The translations under genes and the position numbers were made by a program. From the NCBI GenBank assembly GCA_031296105.1, contig JARLGJ010000068.1:1-52008 (forward strand): DNA of 52,008 nucleotides, given 5' to 3'. A model generated the notes under the pieces. That model did no database searches. It had not been told where the DNA came from and worked only from the letters and a program-made list of their open reading frames with translations. Numbering within the stretch: position 1 is the stretch's first letter; each line of letters opens with the position of its first letter. Shown in pieces: positions 25,669-34,962 of this stretch. The stretch comes from Acidobacteriota bacterium. GTDB taxonomy: Bacteria > Acidobacteriota > Terriglobia > Terriglobales > Acidobacteriaceae.

Positions 25669-26316
25669 ATGAAGCTTCTTCCTTTAGGCGCGGTGTTCTT
25701 TGCGGTGGAGTTCCTCGGGGTGCTGGCGGGTGCCCTGAGCGGCGGCCTGTCGGCCATCCGCGACATGCGCTACAAATATGATTTGATTGGAGTTTTTGGC
25801 CTCGCGTTTGTCACCGCGCTGGGCGGCGGCATCACCCGCGACGTGATTCTGCAGCACGGTCCGCCGCTGGCCTTTGAAGATCCCCGCTACATTGTGATCG
25901 CAATCTTCGGCGCCGGCGTGGCCGCCATGTTCGAGCGCCACATGGGGCCGGGCATGGATCGCGCTATCGACTTTATTGATGCCGCCGCGCTGGGCTTCTT
26001 CGCCATCGCCGGAACCACCCGCGCCCTGAACGACGGACTCACCGTGCTGCCCAGCATCCTGCTGGGACTGGTGACGGCCGTGGGCGGCGGCCTGCTGCGC
26101 GACGTGCTCGGCGCGCGCGCGCCAAAAGTCTTCGAGCGCGGACAGTTCTACGCCATTGCCGCCCTGGCCGGCAGCGCCGTATTCCTGCTTGCGGTGCAGA
26201 TTGGCGTGGGACGCGCCTCGGCCACCGTGGCCGGAACGCTAAGTTGTTTTCTGCTGCGCCTGCTCTCCATCCGCTTTAACTGGCGCACGCGGCCGTTGCG
26301 TCCTTCCACGGATTAG
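25669..26316 (+). CDS. TRIC-type (YicG/UPF0126) cation channel membrane protein
   Basis: The 215-residue membrane protein has about seven helices built from two repeats of the UPF0126 domain; each carries a glycine-rich kinked motif followed by Arg-Asp (ALGGGITRD and AVGGGLLRD). Prokaryotic TRIC proteins form trimeric cation channels. The ATG at 25669 was chosen because the longer frame to 25549 adds no membrane or conserved segment. The gene stands divergent to cysE across 179 bases. Confidence 0.92.
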   Translation: MKLLPLGAVFFAVEFLGVLAGALSGGLSAIRDMRYKYDLIGVFGLAFVTALGGGITRDVILQHGPPLAFEDPRYIVIAIFGAGVAAMFERHMGPGMDRAIDFIDAAALGFFAIAGTTRALNDGLTVLPSILLGLVTAVGGGLLRDVLGARAPKVFERGQFYAIAALAGSAVFLLAVQIGVGRASATVAGTLSCFLLRLLSIRFNWRTRPLRPSTD

Positions 26317-26381
26317 CGCATGTGGAAAACTTCCAGGCAGCCCCAGGGTTGAAGAATACAATCTCAGTTCGAGGAGGTTCT

Positions 26382-26801
26382 ATGCGAATAAGAAACACAG
26401 TATTGGCTTTGTTGCTCGTAATCGTGTCCTTGCCCGCCTTTGCACAGCGCGATTGGGGCCATGGTCCTCAACCCAGGTCCGGGGCGTGTTTTTATCAGAA
26501 CGAAGGCTTCGGCGGCAATTACTTCTGCATGAAGATCGGCGACCGCTGGGCTTCCCTGCCGCCGGGCTTCAATGACCACATCTCATCTATCCGCGTCTTT
26601 GGCGGAGCGCGCGTGCGCGTCTTCAACGACGGGAACTTCCGCGGCATCAGCCTGCGCCTGGACCGCGACGCATTTAACCTGCGCGAGATCCGCATTCCCG
26701 ATGCTCCGCAAAAGAGTTGGAACGACCGCATCTCCTCCATTGCCGTCTTTGGCGATCGCGACGAGTGGGACGATCATCGCGACTGGCACGACCGCCACTA
26801 G
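26382..26801 (+). CDS. Secreted beta/gamma-crystallin-like (peptidase inhibitor I36-like) protein
   Basis: The 139-residue product has a clear signal peptide (LALLLVIVSLPAFA) and two crystallin-type Greek-key motifs: ACFYQNEGFGGNYFCMKIGDR ends before the first and VRVFNDGNFRGISLRL opens the second, each followed by an ISSI strand (HISSIRVFG and RISSIAVFG). The family includes calcium-binding crystallins and metalloprotease inhibitors; the function here is unknown. The C-terminus is rich in Asp, Trp and His (DEWDDHRDWHDRH), which might bind metal. The start has GAGGAGG six bases upstream. Confidence 0.88.
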   Translation: MRIRNTVLALLLVIVSLPAFAQRDWGHGPQPRSGACFYQNEGFGGNYFCMKIGDRWASLPPGFNDHISSIRVFGGARVRVFNDGNFRGISLRLDRDAFNLREIRIPDAPQKSWNDRISSIAVFGDRDEWDDHRDWHDRH

Positions 26802-26844
26802 CAAATTGCGCCGTTAGAATTAACCGGGGATACAAAACAAACTC

Positions 26845-26875
26845 AAGCTGCCGGAAGAGAATTCCGGCAGCTTTT
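26845..26875 (+). terminator. Intrinsic terminator after the crystallin-like gene
   Basis: AAGCTGCCGGAA (26845-26856) pairs perfectly with TTCCGGCAGCTT (26862-26873) over a 5-base loop and runs into T residues. Confidence 0.92.
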
Positions 26876-27039
26876 CCGCACCCAGCACAGTTTTCCGCAC
26901 TACGGGTTGCAAGCCGCTTTCACACCAGAATCGATGCCACGGCAAACATTTTCCGCGCCACGCCGCGCCCAGCGGCGGACCTTCCTGCCCCGGAAGAGTA
27001 GCAAAACGGCAAACATGGCTTGGCAAAACACGCCTGCAT

Positions 27040-27057
27040 TCGCTTGAATCGCTTGAA
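27040..27057 (+). repeat. Tandem 9-base direct repeat upstream of the exporter gene
   Basis: TCGCTTGAA occurs twice in a row about 60 bases before the start codon of the MFS gene. It may be a pair of operator half-sites; nothing else supports that. Confidence 0.45.
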
Positions 27058-27117
27058 GTGTGAAAGAATCTATATATTGAACGGGGTGACTCGTAATTCT
27101 TCCGTGAGCGTGAAGTA

Positions 27118-28674
27118 TTGAATTCTCAAGCGACGAAGACGCCGGCGCCGAACCCATGGCTGATTGCCGTGTCGGTGATGCTGGCTACCTTCATGGAGGT
27201 GCTGGACACCTCGATTGCCTCGGTGGCGCTGCCCTACATTGCCGGATCGGTTTCCGCCACCAACGATGAAGCCACCTGGGTGCTGACGAGCTACCTGGTG
27301 GCCAACGCCATTGTGCTGCCCGCCAGTTCGTGGTTCTCGCAGCGCTTTGGACGCAAACGTTTTCTGCTGTCCTGCATCGTGGTGTTCACCGTCGCGTCCT
27401 TTGCCTGCGGCGCGGCCGACAGCCTGGCGATGATACTGATTGCGCGCGCCGTGCAGGGCGCGGGCGGCGGCGCCTTGCAGCCGCTCTCGCAGTCCATCCT
27501 GCTGGAGAGCTTTCCGCCGCACAAGCGCGGACAGGCCATGGCCTTCTACGGCCTGGGAGTGGTCGTGGCGCCCGTGCTCGGCCCCACCGTGGGCGGATGG
27601 CTGACCGACACCTACAGTTGGCGCTGGGCCTTCTACATCAACATTCCCGTGGGCATCCTGGCCACGCTGATGATCATGCGCTACGTGCACGATCCCGACT
27701 ACATCAAGGACGCCAAACCTGGACGCTTTGATGGCATCGGCTTCGGCCTGCTGGCCGTCTGGCTGGGCGCGCTGCAAATCGTGCTCGACAAAGGGCAGGA
27801 AGACGACTGGTTCGGCGCCACCTGGATTCGCTGGGCGGTAGCCATTCTGGCCGTTACCTTTGTCAGCTTCCTGTGGTGGGAACTGCGCGAGAAGAATCCT
27901 CTGGTGCGTTTGCGCGTGCTGCTGAACCGCAACTTCGCGCTGGGCTGCACGCTGATCGCGCTGTTCGGCGGCGTCATCTACGGCATCATCACCCTGTTGC
28001 CGCTGCTGTACCAGGAGCTGCTGGGCTACAACGCAATGGACGCCGGCATGGCCGTTTCGCCGCGCGGCCTGGGCTCTTTCCTGGTGATGCCCCTGATCGG
28101 CATCCTGAGTTCGAAGATCGATAACCGCTATTTGCTGGTCCTCGGCTTCATCATCTTCGGCGTCTGCTCGCTGTGGTTCGGGCATGTGGATCTGGCCATC
28201 TCGCAGTGGAGCTTTCTGACGCCGATTGTGCTCAGCGGCCTGGGCGCCAGCATGATCTTTGTCCCGCTGGCCACCACCAGCATGGCCTCCCTGCCCAATG
28301 AGCAGATGGGCAACGCCGCCGGCATCTTCAACCTGATGCGCAACATCGGTGGCTCGGTGGGCATCTCCATTGTGAACACCATTGTGGCCCGCCACGAGCA
28401 GTTGCACCGCGTGGAGATGGCGCACCACCTGACGGCCTCCAATCCGCGCCTGGTCGAGATGCTGCACGGCGCAACGGCCCTGACCACGCGGGCCGGCGGC
28501 ACGGTGCAGCAGGCTTATGGGCTGGTAAACAATATCTACGGCCAGCAAGCGCGCCTGCTGGCCTACGTGGACGACTTCCAGTACATGGCGCTGGCCTGCT
28601 TCCTCTGCATCCCTCTGGTGCTGTTCCTCAAGAAGGCCAAGCCACGCAAGGGAGCCATCAGCGCGGCGCACTAA
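27118..28674 (+). CDS. DHA2-family (EmrB/QacA) multidrug exporter
   Basis: The 518-residue protein has 14 predicted membrane helices and the MFS DHA2 motifs: LDTSIASVALPYI in helix 1, RFGRKRF (motif A) between helices 2 and 3, and GPTVGGWLTDTYSWRW (motif C) in helix 5. Such transporters expel drugs, dyes or detergents by proton antiport. The start is TTG at 27118; the GTG codons just upstream run into a stop, so it is the only start that keeps the whole N-terminus. No EmrA/HlyD adaptor or TolC gene is adjacent. Confidence 0.94.
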   Translation: MNSQATKTPAPNPWLIAVSVMLATFMEVLDTSIASVALPYIAGSVSATNDEATWVLTSYLVANAIVLPASSWFSQRFGRKRFLLSCIVVFTVASFACGAADSLAMILIARAVQGAGGGALQPLSQSILLESFPPHKRGQAMAFYGLGVVVAPVLGPTVGGWLTDTYSWRWAFYINIPVGILATLMIMRYVHDPDYIKDAKPGRFDGIGFGLLAVWLGALQIVLDKGQEDDWFGATWIRWAVAILAVTFVSFLWWELREKNPLVRLRVLLNRNFALGCTLIALFGGVIYGIITLLPLLYQELLGYNAMDAGMAVSPRGLGSFLVMPLIGILSSKIDNRYLLVLGFIIFGVCSLWFGHVDLAISQWSFLTPIVLSGLGASMIFVPLATTSMASLPNEQMGNAAGIFNLMRNIGGSVGISIVNTIVARHEQLHRVEMAHHLTASNPRLVEMLHGATALTTRAGGTVQQAYGLVNNIYGQQARLLAYVDDFQYMALACFLCIPLVLFLKKAKPRKGAISAAH

Positions 28675-28701
28675 ACGAACGGCAAATTTGTCGCACAAAA
28701 T

Positions 28702-28727
28702 ACCGGCAGGAGGCTCCTGCCGGTTTC
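28702..28727 (+). terminator. Intrinsic terminator after the exporter gene
   Basis: ACCGGCAGGA (28702-28711) and TCCTGCCGGT (28715-28724) form a perfect 10-bp stem with a 3-base loop followed by TTT. It lies between the convergent exporter and gatA genes. Confidence 0.88.
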
Positions 28728-28749
28728 TATTGGCACGCAAGGATGCTGT

Positions 28750-30183
28750 CTATTTCACCTGTTCCACGGCGTGCGCCAGGCGCAGCACGGTGGCTTCGTC
28801 AAAGTGCTTGCCCAGGATCTGTATGCCAAGCGGCAAGCCTTCCTTGTTCGTTCCGCAAGGTAAGGAGATGCCGGGCACACCCACCAGGTTCGCCGTCACC
28901 GTGTAGATGTCGCTGAGGTACATCTCCATCGGGTCGCCGGTCTTCTCGCCCAGCTTGAAGGCCGCGGTGGGCGTTACCGGCGTGATGACCGCATCGACAT
29001 TGGTAAATACATTCTGGAAGTCGCGGGTGAGCAGCGTGCGCACCTGCTGTGCCTTGCGGTAGTAGGCGTCGTAATATCCCGCGCTGAGCACGTAGGTTCC
29101 CAGCAGGATGCGGCGCTTTACCTCCGCGCCAAAGCCTTCGCTGCGGCTGAGGCGATACATTTCAGCTAGCGTTTTGGCGTGTTCCGCACGCGAGGTGTAG
29201 CGCACGCCGTCAAAGCGCGCCAGGTTGGCCGACGCTTCGGCCGTGGCCACGATGTAGTACACCGGAATGGCGTACTCGGTGTGCGGCAGCGAGACGCTGA
29301 CGATCTCGCAGCCCAGGCCGCGCAGAGCATCCAGCTTTCGCTCAATGGCCGCGCGAATCTCCGCATCCAGCCCCTCGGCAAAATATTCCCGCGGAATTCC
29401 GATGCGCAGGCCCTTCACGTCGCGTCCGCATTCGGCGGAGTACGCTGCGACAGGCACGTCGGCCGAAGTCGAATCCTGCGCGTCGCGGCCGGCGATGACC
29501 TCCAGCAGCAGCGCCGCATCCTTCACCGTGCGCGTCAAGGGGCCCACATGATCGAGCGAGCTGGCGAAGGCGATCAGTCCGTAGCGCGAGACGCGTCCGT
29601 AGGTGGGCAACATTCCCACCACGCCGCAAAAGGCCGCGGGCTGGCGGATGCTGCCGCCGGTGTCCGAACCCAGCGTGGCGACGGCAAAGCCCGCGGCAAC
29701 CGCGGCGGCCGCGCCGCCCGAAGAGCCTCCGGGAACGCGCGTGGTGTCCCGCGGATTGCGCACCGGCTTGAACGCCGAGTTCTCGTTCGACGAACCCATG
29801 GCGAACTCGTCGCAGTTGAGCTTGCCCAGCGAGATGGCGCCCGCGGCTTCCAGGCGCGAGACCGCCGTGGCGTCGTAGGGTGCAACAAAATGATCCAGGA
29901 ATTTCGAGCCGGCGGTGGTGCGTACGCCGCGCGTCATCAGCACGTCCTTGAGGGCCACGGGCACGCCGGCCAGCGGCGGCAGAGGATCGCCTTTTTCCGC
30001 CAGGCGGTCGATGGCCGCGGCCTTCGCCAGCGCCGGCTCGCGGGTGACGGTGAGGAAGGCGCCGATCTCGCCGTCTTTTTCCGCGATGCGAGCCAGGTGC
30101 GCCTCGGTCAGCGCCGTGGCCGATACTTCGCGGCTCTGCACCAGCCCGCGCGCTTCTTCGATGGTCAATAGATCGAGATTCAT
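28750..30183 (-). CDS. gatA: Asp-tRNA(Asn)/Glu-tRNA(Gln) amidotransferase subunit A
   Basis: The 477-residue amidase has the full Ser-cisSer-Lys triad: K79 in VALKDV, S154 in PGGSSGG and S178 in DTGGSIRQ, with the amidase signature around 145-180. It releases ammonia from glutamine for GatB to convert misacylated Glu-tRNA(Gln) or Asp-tRNA(Asn). The ATG at 30183 sits 13 bases after gatC, and the frame extending to 30447 overlaps gatC and is not used. gatB is not in the window. Confidence 0.97.
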   Translation of the reverse strand: MNLDLLTIEEARGLVQSREVSATALTEAHLARIAEKDGEIGAFLTVTREPALAKAAAIDRLAEKGDPLPPLAGVPVALKDVLMTRGVRTTAGSKFLDHFVAPYDATAVSRLEAAGAISLGKLNCDEFAMGSSNENSAFKPVRNPRDTTRVPGGSSGGAAAAVAAGFAVATLGSDTGGSIRQPAAFCGVVGMLPTYGRVSRYGLIAFASSLDHVGPLTRTVKDAALLLEVIAGRDAQDSTSADVPVAAYSAECGRDVKGLRIGIPREYFAEGLDAEIRAAIERKLDALRGLGCEIVSVSLPHTEYAIPVYYIVATAEASANLARFDGVRYTSRAEHAKTLAEMYRLSRSEGFGAEVKRRILLGTYVLSAGYYDAYYRKAQQVRTLLTRDFQNVFTNVDAVITPVTPTAAFKLGEKTGDPMEMYLSDIYTVTANLVGVPGISLPCGTNKEGLPLGIQILGKHFDEATVLRLAHAVEQVK

Positions 30184-30196
30184 CAATCTTATCCTT

Positions 30197-30517
30197 TTAG
30201 CGCTCGATGACCTTGGGAACGCGGAAGCAGATGCCGTCGGTATCCGGTGCGTTGGCCAGGGCGGCGGCACGATCAAGGCCGGGGTGCACTTCATCGGCGC
30301 GCTGCGCGTAGGCAAAGCGGTCGCCCGCCGCGGAGGCCGAGAAGGCGGAAACGGCTTCGGCCATCGGCTCCACGCCCGCGGTGTCCAACTGGTTGAGCTT
30401 GTCCATGTGATCGAGGATCGAGTTGAGATCGGCAGCCATGCGGCCACTCTCCCCGGGCGTCAGCTCGAGATTGGCAAGATCGGCGACGTAGGCAACGTCC
30501 TTTTCAGTGACCTTCAT
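30197..30517 (-). CDS. gatC: Asp-tRNA(Asn)/Glu-tRNA(Gln) amidotransferase subunit C
   Basis: A 106-residue GatC with the typical opening VTEKDVAYVADLANLELT and the central LNSILDHMDKLNQLDTAGVEPM, ending with the FRVPKVIER tail. GatC wraps around the GatA-GatB interface and stabilises the complex. It directly precedes gatA in the same direction. Confidence 0.95.
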   Translation of the reverse strand: MKVTEKDVAYVADLANLELTPGESGRMAADLNSILDHMDKLNQLDTAGVEPMAEAVSAFSASAAGDRFAYAQRADEVHPGLDRAAALANAPDTDGICFRVPKVIER

Positions 30518-30546
30518 GCGCGTCCTTCGTTACGAAATAAGAATGG

Positions 30547-30861
30547 TTATCGTGAATAACGATGTGTGCCGGCCCGGCGTTCGTCCTGCGGGCGGGCAAG
30601 TTGAAATTCAATGCGCACGATGGGAACGAACTGCCGCAGTTGCGTCATGATCTGCGGCGTCATGGCCATCAGTTGCGCGCGCCAGGTGGCGTCGGGAACC
30701 TGCACCCGCAGCACGTTGTCACGGCAGTCCAGCACGCGGGTGCGCGCCGCCACCTTGTCTCCGGCGGCAAAGCTCCAGGCCACGGCCGGACGCTCGGCGT
30801 CCGGAACCTTTTCAATGGCCCGGTTCATGATCTGCTGCAATGTGCGGGAAGCGCGCTCCAT
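30547..30861 (-). CDS. DUF721 / DciA-like protein
   Basis: From the ATG at 30861 the product has 104 residues and fits the DUF721 domain: LQQIMNRAIEK at the N-terminus, WSFAAGDKVAARTRV, and VQVPDATWRAQLMAMTPQIMTQLRQFV. DciA proteins of this family recruit the replicative helicase in bacteria lacking DnaC; others are nucleic-acid-binding proteins of unclear role. It lies 29 bases upstream of gatC in the same direction. An N-terminal extension to 30921 is possible but not conserved-looking. Confidence 0.82.
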   Translation of the reverse strand: MERASRTLQQIMNRAIEKVPDAERPAVAWSFAAGDKVAARTRVLDCRDNVLRVQVPDATWRAQLMAMTPQIMTQLRQFVPIVRIEFQLARPQDERRAGTHRYSR

Positions 30862-30955
30862 CGAATGATTATAGCGAAGTGAAAGCCCGGCGGCGCACGC
30901 CGCGTTGCGGGCCTGGCTCAATCAGGCGAGTTCTATGGCGAGTTCAGCGAGGCGT

Positions 30956-32308
30956 TCAGCGGGGAAAGATGCGTTTGGCGAACGCCAGCGCCTCCGGGCG
31001 CGTGCCGATCTCGCCGTCCAGTTGCGCGTCTTCCACCGCGGTAAGTATCTCGGCAAACTGCGGCCCGGGACGGAAGCCCGCGGCAATCAGTTCGCGTCCG
31101 TTGAGCAGAGGCTCGGGATGCACTTCCTCCTCGGGCACGGCCGACATGCGGTCTCGCGTGTAGTCGTACAGATCGAGCTTGCCGTGGCTGGCCAGGCAAT
31201 CCAGGCGATGCAACTCAAGATGCTCTTCAAAGTTATCGAGGCGGATGAAGCGCTTGAAGGTGGAGTCCTTCATGTGGCGCACGTCGGCAAAGCGCATGTG
31301 ATTGGCCACCAGGGAGACGATCTGCTCGCGCTGGCGGCTGCTGAAGCGCAGGCGCGTCAACACCTCCTCGGCCACGCGCACGCCAATCTCCACGTGCCCG
31401 TCGAAGCGGATGCGGTCCGGGGCGCGGCGGAAGGTGGCCGGCTTGCCCACGTCGTGCAGCAGAGCGCCCCAGGCCAGCGTCAGAGAAGGCCGCGAGGGCA
31501 GCTTGTCCAGCAACAAAAGCGTGTGGGCAAATACGTCGCCTTCGGGATGGAACTGCGGCGGCTGCTCCACGCCGCGCATGGCGTCCATCTCCGGCAGCAC
31601 CTGGCGCAGCAGCCCGCTGGTGCTGAGCAGGGTGAAGGCCCGGCGCGCGCTGCCCTCCAGCAGCATCTTGCACAGCTCGTCGCGCTGGCGCTCGGCGCTT
31701 ACGCGATCAATCTGCGCGGCCAGGCCGCGAATGGCCGTCATGGTGGCCGGATCGATAGCGTAGTGGAAACGCGCGGCAAAGCGCACGGCGCGCATCATGC
31801 GCAGCTTGTCTTCGGTAAAGCGGCGCTCCGGGCGGCCAATGGTGCGCACCAGTCCGCGATGCAGGTCGGCAACGCCGCCTACGTAGTCGAACAGCTCGCC
31901 ATGCGGCGTGTTGGGATTCGCCGAAAGCGGATCGAGCAGCATTCCGTTGATGGTGAAGTCGCGGCGCTCCACGTCATGCTGCGCCGAAGTGGAGTAGGTC
32001 ACGGAATCCGGATGGCGTCCGTCGGCATAAGCGCCGTCGGAGCGGAAGGTGGCCACCTCGATGTGCCCCTCCGCCTGCGGCTGGCCCAGCACCTTGAGCG
32101 GCACCAGCACCACGCCGAACTGCGCGCCCACGGCGTAGGTCTCGGCAAAAACGGACATCACCTGCCGCGGCGTGGCGCTGGTGGCCACGTCGTAATCCGC
32201 AGGCTCGCGGCCCAGCAGAAGGTCGCGCACGCAGCCTCCGGCCCACAAGGCCTGGTAGCCTCGCGCACGCAATACGCGAATTGCTTCAAGGGCGGCCCGG
32301 CGATGCAT
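30956..32308 (-). CDS. cca: CCA-adding tRNA nucleotidyltransferase (polyA polymerase family) with HD domain
   Basis: The 450-residue class II enzyme has the nucleotidyltransferase head (GGCVRDLLLG, then DYDVATSA with the DxD-type metal site), the RRDFTINGMLLDP motif, the EDKLRMMRAVRFAARF region, and a C-terminal HD domain with LLHDVGKP. It adds or repairs the tRNA 3'-CCA, or adds A residues. The ATG at 32308 is correct; a longer frame continues antisense through tsaD and is not coding. It stands divergent to tsaD with only 30 bases between the start codons. Confidence 0.93.
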   Translation of the reverse strand: MHRRAALEAIRVLRARGYQALWAGGCVRDLLLGREPADYDVATSATPRQVMSVFAETYAVGAQFGVVLVPLKVLGQPQAEGHIEVATFRSDGAYADGRHPDSVTYSTSAQHDVERRDFTINGMLLDPLSANPNTPHGELFDYVGGVADLHRGLVRTIGRPERRFTEDKLRMMRAVRFAARFHYAIDPATMTAIRGLAAQIDRVSAERQRDELCKMLLEGSARRAFTLLSTSGLLRQVLPEMDAMRGVEQPPQFHPEGDVFAHTLLLLDKLPSRPSLTLAWGALLHDVGKPATFRRAPDRIRFDGHVEIGVRVAEEVLTRLRFSSRQREQIVSLVANHMRFADVRHMKDSTFKRFIRLDNFEEHLELHRLDCLASHGKLDLYDYTRDRMSAVPEEEVHPEPLLNGRELIAAGFRPGPQFAEILTAVEDAQLDGEIGTRPEALAFAKRIFPR

Positions 32309-32338
32309 GAGGCCATTGTAAAAGGTTATTCTTAGGAT

Positions 32339-33496
32339 GTGGACAAAGAGGCGTTGATTCTCGGAATTGAAAGCTCCTGCGATGAAACAGCCGCGGCCGT
32401 GGTGCGCAGCGGCCGCCATTTGCTGGCCGGCGTGGTGGCCTCGCAAATAGCCTTGCACTCCCCCTACGGCGGCGTGGTGCCGGAGCTGGCCAGCCGCGAG
32501 CACCTGCGCAGCGTGCTGCCCGTTACCCGCGCGGCCATGGAAAAGGCTGGGCTGGCCTATCAGGACGTGGACGCCGTGGCCGTCACCAGCGGCCCCGGAC
32601 TGGCCGGCGCCTTGCTCACCGGCGTCAGCTTTGCCAAGTCGCTGGCCTGGGCCCTGGGCAAGCCGCTCATCGCGGTCAATCACATTGAAGGACACATCCA
32701 CGCCGTGCTGCTGGAAGAAAGCGAGCGTGCGTCGCGCGACGTCGAGTTTCCCGTATTGGCACTTGTCGTCAGCGGCGGCCACACGCACCTCTTCCTGGCC
32801 GAGCGCCGCGGCACAAGCTGGCACTATCGGAATGTGGGCCACACCCGCGACGATGCCGCCGGCGAGGCCTTCGACAAGACGGCCAAACTGCTCGGCCTCG
32901 GCTATCCCGGCGGACCGGTCATCGACCGCCTGGCCCGGTTCGGTGACGCCAAGGCCGTAAAGTTCACCTTCGCGCAACTCAAGCATTCCGCACGGCAAAC
33001 CTCCAAACGCGCCGCAGTGGCGAATGAAGACGGACCGCGCTTCGACTTCAGCTACAGCGGCATCAAGACCGCCGTGCTGCGCCACGTGGAATTGCACGAA
33101 ATGTTCCCGGCCATCGAGGAACGCCACCACGCGCTGATGTCCATTGCCAAGCCCACGGACGAAGACTACCGCGGTCTCTGCGACCAGCACACGCTGGACC
33201 TGATCGCCAGCTTCCAGGCCGCAGTGGTCGGCGACCTGACGAAACGCACCCTGGCCGCCTGCGAGGAGTTTGGCGTGCGCACCTTGCTGGTCACCGGCGG
33301 CGTGGCGGCCAACTCCGCGCTGCGCGCCAGCTTTGAGAAACAGGGCGCGCGCCGCGGTTTGCGCGTCTGCTTCCCTTCGCGCGGCATGTCCACCGACAAC
33401 GCGGCCATGATCGCCGCGGCGGCCTATCCGAAATTTCTTGCCGGTGAGTTTGCGGGAATGGATTTGACGGCAGAGGCCAACTTGAAGCTTCGCTAG
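32339..33496 (+). CDS. tsaD: tRNA N6-threonylcarbamoyladenosine transferase
   Basis: The 385-residue ASKHA protein begins ILGIESSCDETAAAVV and has the metal-binding NHIEGH motif (H115 and H119), VVSGGHTHLFL and the C-terminal STDNAAMIAAA stretch. With TsaB and TsaE it forms t6A at position 37 of ANN-decoding tRNAs. Start is GTG at 32339, as the overlapping ATG at 32337 is in another frame. The segment around residues 255-285 (LHEMFPAIEERHHALMSIAK) is longer than in E. coli TsaD. Confidence 0.96.
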   Translation: MDKEALILGIESSCDETAAAVVRSGRHLLAGVVASQIALHSPYGGVVPELASREHLRSVLPVTRAAMEKAGLAYQDVDAVAVTSGPGLAGALLTGVSFAKSLAWALGKPLIAVNHIEGHIHAVLLEESERASRDVEFPVLALVVSGGHTHLFLAERRGTSWHYRNVGHTRDDAAGEAFDKTAKLLGLGYPGGPVIDRLARFGDAKAVKFTFAQLKHSARQTSKRAAVANEDGPRFDFSYSGIKTAVLRHVELHEMFPAIEERHHALMSIAKPTDEDYRGLCDQHTLDLIASFQAAVVGDLTKRTLAACEEFGVRTLLVTGGVAANSALRASFEKQGARRGLRVCFPSRGMSTDNAAMIAAAAYPKFLAGEFAGMDLTAEANLKLR

Positions 33497-33584
33497 AGAT
33501 TAGGCACGATCACGGCACATTGCCGAAAGCTACGCTATTGCTGAAAGTTAAGATGTTTCACTTAACCCTATTCCAGAAAAAGCA

Positions 33585-33616
33585 AAGGCGGCCCGTGCGA
33601 GCCGCCTTCGTCTTTG
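33585..33616. terminator. Bidirectional terminator between tsaD and the luxR-type gene
   Basis: AAGGCGGC (33585-33592) pairs with GCCGCCTT (33601-33608) over an 8-base loop. On the minus strand it continues into a T-rich run (TTTGCTTTTT), so it suits the leftward regulator best; rightward it has only a short T-run. Confidence 0.75.
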
Positions 33617-33734
33617 GACCTACCGGTTGCCCCTGATCGAACTCCTCCCCCCGGAGGTTGACCTTCAGCGAACCTTAAAGGGATAGTAGGTGCGATTCGG
33701 GAATTCGAGTATCCCCCAAATGGGAGGTAGTTTC

Positions 33735-34874
33735 TTACGATTCCGGCACCGAAGATGGCAGGCGGGCCAGCAAGCGCAACAATTGTCCCTGGCCGCGGAC
33801 GCCCGTTTTGCGGTACACACATTTCTGATAGTAACGGACGGTATCCACCTTGATGCGCATGGAGTCGGAGATTTCACCTACCTCCATTCCCTGCTTCATG
33901 GCTTCAGCCACACGGCACTCGGCCGGAGACAAACCGAACATGGTCTGCCACAGGCGGTGCTCGCCCTGTCCCTGTTCTTCCGGCGTGGTAATGAACAGCA
34001 GTGCCGAGGGACGCTCTTCGAAACCCATCCAGTTGGCGCGGTAGGGCAGCACGGAAAGATACAACGCGCGCCCCTGTGCGGAATGCAGCACGAGGGCGCC
34101 TTCGCCGGGATCGGTGGACTTGCCTTCGCCGCAGGCGCAGGCCTGTAGCAGGCACTCATCAAGCAGTTTCTGCTGCGCGCCCACCGCGGCTGTAAGACGG
34201 TGCTCGCGCAGGCGCAACCAGTCGCCGCCAATCAAACTTTCGGCGCGCCGGTTCATGGCCACCACGCGCGCCATGGAATCGAGGGTGATGCAGGCGGCGC
34301 CCATCAGATCGAGCGCGTGCTGCCCGGCGGCGCTGCGCGCGCGCAGGGAACCCAACGCCTCATGCATGCGGAAGACGCGGCCGAGGTGTGGCGCCAGGTT
34401 GCGCAAAGCCGTTTTTTCCCGCGTGCTGAAGGGCAAGCCCGAAGATGGACGCGTCAGCGCCAGGGCCGGCGTGTATTCTCCGGGCCGGAAGATCACGGCC
34501 GCCGCGGCCCACTCGATGTTGTTCCTGCGGAAGAAATCGCTATAGAGGCGGGAGCGGCGAAAGACTTCCAGCGGCACCACATCCTCGGGCGAGCCGGCAT
34601 ACCAGCCCTGCTGTTTGCATTTTTGAATTTCGTGAAACCAGGGGCTGGAATGCGGAAAGCGCGCCAAAGACGTCTGGGCCTCGCTGGAAATTCCCAGGCC
34701 GGCAAAAATCCGCGTGCCATTATTGCTGGAAGAATGGATGACCACCGCGGCCTTTTCCGCGTTGAAAGCCCGGGATGCTCTCCGCAGAAATGGCTGCCAA
34801 AGCTCAGGCTCAATTGCCGCATCGTACAGCGGATCAAGCAACGACGCGATCATCTCAACAGTGGCGGGTTCCAC
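33735..34874 (-). CDS. LuxR-type helix-turn-helix regulator
   Basis: About 379 residues from the GTG at 34874, with an ATG at 34853 as alternative; the frame extends to 35015. The C-terminal 65 residues form a LuxR/GerE HTH (LSPAECRVAEAMKQGMEVGEISDSMRIKVDTVRYYQKCVYRKTGVRGQGQL in family terms). The N-terminal 290 residues contain no receiver; they resemble a PAS/GAF-like sensory part (ENVEWAAAAVIF-like beta strands and a helix pair) and are unnamed. It lies 88 bases after a stand-alone receiver gene in the same direction, suggesting joint function. Confidence 0.82.
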   Translation of the reverse strand: MEPATVEMIASLLDPLYDAAIEPELWQPFLRRASRAFNAEKAAVVIHSSSNNGTRIFAGLGISSEAQTSLARFPHSSPWFHEIQKCKQQGWYAGSPEDVVPLEVFRRSRLYSDFFRRNNIEWAAAAVIFRPGEYTPALALTRPSSGLPFSTREKTALRNLAPHLGRVFRMHEALGSLRARSAAGQHALDLMGAACITLDSMARVVAMNRRAESLIGGDWLRLREHRLTAAVGAQQKLLDECLLQACACGEGKSTDPGEGALVLHSAQGRALYLSVLPYRANWMGFEERPSALLFITTPEEQGQGEHRLWQTMFGLSPAECRVAEAMKQGMEVGEISDSMRIKVDTVRYYQKCVYRKTGVRGQGQLLRLLARLPSSVPES

Positions 34875-34962
34875 AGTCCTACCCTGGCGGCTGCAATAAC
34901 ATATTTCTTTAAGCAGGATAGCAAGGAAAGGAGGTCTGGGCGAAAGAAATCTGTCAGACAGA

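Larger units (their letters stand above)
26802..27117. other. Non-coding spacer of 316 bases
   Basis: It holds a strong terminator for the crystallin-like gene (26845-26875) and, near the exporter gene, a tandem direct repeat TCGCTTGAA x2 (27040-27057) followed by an AT-rich run. No gene is seen in the middle part. Confidence 0.7.

Noticed and set aside
32309..33190. N-terminal extension of the CCA-adding enzyme frame over tsaD
   Set aside because: The extra 294 codons lie antisense to tsaD; the conserved enzyme starts at the ATG at 32308.
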